Of a stretch of DNA of 64,000 nucleotides, positions 63,189-64,000 are shown piece by piece. Location: positions 3,782,001 through 3,846,000 of the forward strand of contig NZ_CP013234.1 in the NCBI RefSeq assembly GCF_001584185.1. Direction: 5' to 3'. The position numbers and the translations under genes were made by a program. A model generated the notes under the pieces. The model did no database searches, was not told the origin of the DNA, and saw nothing but the letters and a program-made list of their open reading frames with translations. Numbering within the stretch: the first letter of the stretch is position 1; the number at the start of each line of letters is the position of its first letter. The DNA comes from Collimonas pratensis. Lineage in GTDB: Bacteria; Pseudomonadota; Gammaproteobacteria; Burkholderiales; Burkholderiaceae_D.

Positions 63189-64000
63189 TTAAAGCTGATG
63201 GATCTGCGGCGCCGGCACCGTCTCCAGCGCCAGCTTGTTGCGCAAGGGCGGCCCGAACGCGGCGACATCGATTTCAAAGGTTTCGCCGAGCGCCACCTGG
63301 ATGCCGTCGGAACAGCTCAGGGTGGCGGTGCCGAAGAAATGGATGTGCACATCGCCCGGGCGACGGAACAGCGGATACTTGAAATGATGGTATTCCAGGT
63401 TGGCGACCGTATGCGACATATTGTCCTCGCCGCTGACGAAAGGCTTTTCCCAGCGCACCTCGCCGCGGCTGTCGCGGATGCGCGACATGCCCGCCACGTG
63501 CGGCGGCAAATCGCCCACCAGCAGGGCCGGTCCTACCGCGCACACGCGCAGCTTGGAATGGGCCAGGTACAGATAGTTCTGACGCTCGGTGACATGGTCG
63601 GAAAACTCGTTGCCGATGGCAAAGCCAAGGCGGTATGGCGCACCGTCCGGGCCGATCACGTACAAGGCTGCGATCTCCGGTTCTTCGCCGCCATCCAGCG
63701 CGAACTGCGGCATGCCCAAAGGCTGCTCGGCGGCACGTACGATGCTGCCGTCGCCCTTGTAGAACCATTCCGGCTGGACGCCGGTCTGGCCGACCGCCGG
63801 CTTGCCGCCTTCCAGGCCCATGCGGAACATCTTCATGCTGTCGGTCAGCGTGTCGGCATCGCCGAGTTTCTTGTGCATGGCGTCGCGGCCGTCAGCGCTG
63901 CCGAGATGCGTGAGTCCGGTGCCGGTGACATAGCAATGCGCGCTGTCGCCATGGTCAAGCGGCGGCAGCAGGCCTCCGGCTTGCGCTATCGCGGCGTAGT
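63189..64000 (-). CDS. AraD1-type FAH-superfamily protein (probable 2-keto-3-deoxy-sugar-acid dehydratase), 5' end cut by the window
   Basis: Read from the right edge the frame is open for at least 270 codons and continues beyond position 64000, so the N-terminus is missing. The visible part starts [14 protein letters not shown], then [20 protein letters not shown], which is upstream of the first internal ATG (63878). It includes [20 protein letters not shown] (metal-binding Glu residues), [14 protein letters not shown] and [18 protein letters not shown], features of the fumarylacetoacetase-like fold in AraD1 family proteins. These occur with KGSADH in L-arabinose or related pathways and act on 2-keto-3-deoxy acids. 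The operon continues into the aldehyde dehydrogenase. Exact substrate inferred from context. Confidence 0.82.
   Translation of the reverse strand, partial: YAAIAQAGGLLPPLDHGDSAHCYVTGTGLTHLGSADGRDAMHKKLGDADTLTDSMKMFRMGLEGGKPAVGQTGVQPEWFYKGDGSIVRAAEQPLGMPQFALDGGEEPEIAALYVIGPDGAPYRLGFAIGNEFSDHVTERQNYLYLAHSKLRVCAVGPALLVGDLPPHVAGMSRIRDSRGEVRWEKPFVSGEDNMSHTVANLEYHHFKYPLFRRPGDVHIHFFGTATLSCSDGIQVALGETFEIDVAAFGPPLRNKLALETVPAPQIHQL

Noticed and set aside
63635..63913. Internal ATG at 63878 as start of the AraD1-type gene
   Set aside because: The frame continues with family-like sequence ([15 protein letters not shown]) up to the window edge, so the gene is truncated by the window rather than starting there.

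Overview
This 64 kb window looks like chromosomal DNA of a betaproteobacterium of the family Oxalobacteraceae, with Collimonas or a close relative the best guess. The reasons are the G+C-rich coding sequence, the gene order rpsB-tsf-pyrH-frr-uppS-cdsA-dxr-rseP-bamA-skp-lpxD-fabZ-lpxA-lpxB-rnhB, the paired cyanophycin synthetase genes with their associated ABC transporter, and porin and regulator families typical of Burkholderiales. The assignment is inference from gene content; no rRNA or tRNA gene was seen.

Layout. (1) 1-660: a RelE/HigB-like toxin and helix-turn-helix antitoxin pair behind a promoter whose -35/-10 spacer is a perfect palindrome. (2) 788-4495: ppsA (PEP synthase) and, divergently, its regulatory kinase/phosphorylase ppsR, separated by a 160-bp inverted-repeat element. 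(3) 4655-10223: two paralogous proteins built of 3 and 11 bacterial Ig-like (BapA-type) repeats, without a Sec signal. (4) 10604-26475: a long minus-strand housekeeping cluster for translation (rpsB, tsf, frr), UMP kinase, isoprenoid and phospholipid synthesis, outer-membrane assembly, lipid A synthesis, RNase HII and an rRNA methyltransferase. (5) 26840-31137: map, glnD and a pseudouridine synthase on the plus strand. (6) 31233-39233: a cyanophycin locus, with DUF1854 and an unusual ABC exporter on the minus strand and, divergently, the truncated synthetase CphA' and full-length CphA. (7) 39298-41940: REP-like palindromes, an MFS exporter, an NTF2-like protein and a cupin. (8) 41968-51523: the kdp potassium-uptake system in transcription order small ORF, kdpF, kdpA, kdpB, kdpC, a TorF-like porin, kdpD, kdpE, with a KdpE-type box upstream. 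(9) 51752-54546: an FUSC-family membrane protein and an orphan pilin-like secreted protein. (10) 54571-64000: a sugar-acid region with an SMP-30 lactonase, porin, LysR regulator, SHMT-like enzyme with a divergent MocR regulator, SDR dehydrogenase, alpha-ketoglutaric semialdehyde dehydrogenase and an AraD1-type protein running off the right edge.

How the genes work together. PpsA and PpsR form an enzyme/regulator pair. The central cluster couples protein synthesis with envelope synthesis in the order conserved across proteobacteria. GlnD senses nitrogen status next to a nitrogen-storage (cyanophycin) locus. The right end has most steps of a non-phosphorylative pentose pathway to alpha-ketoglutarate (dehydrogenase, lactonase, keto-deoxy-acid dehydratase, semialdehyde dehydrogenase); an IlvD/EDD-type dehydratase and a transporter would be expected just beyond position 64000.

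The less explained items are the cyanophycin-linked ABC transporter with a PH-like and zinc-ribbon N-terminus, CphA' ending at a domain boundary, the long cphA leader with a boxA-like site, the unlisted small membrane ORF upstream of kdpF, the TorF porin inside the kdp operon, the Ig-repeat proteins, the SHMT-like/MocR pair, and several dispersed palindromic repeat families.
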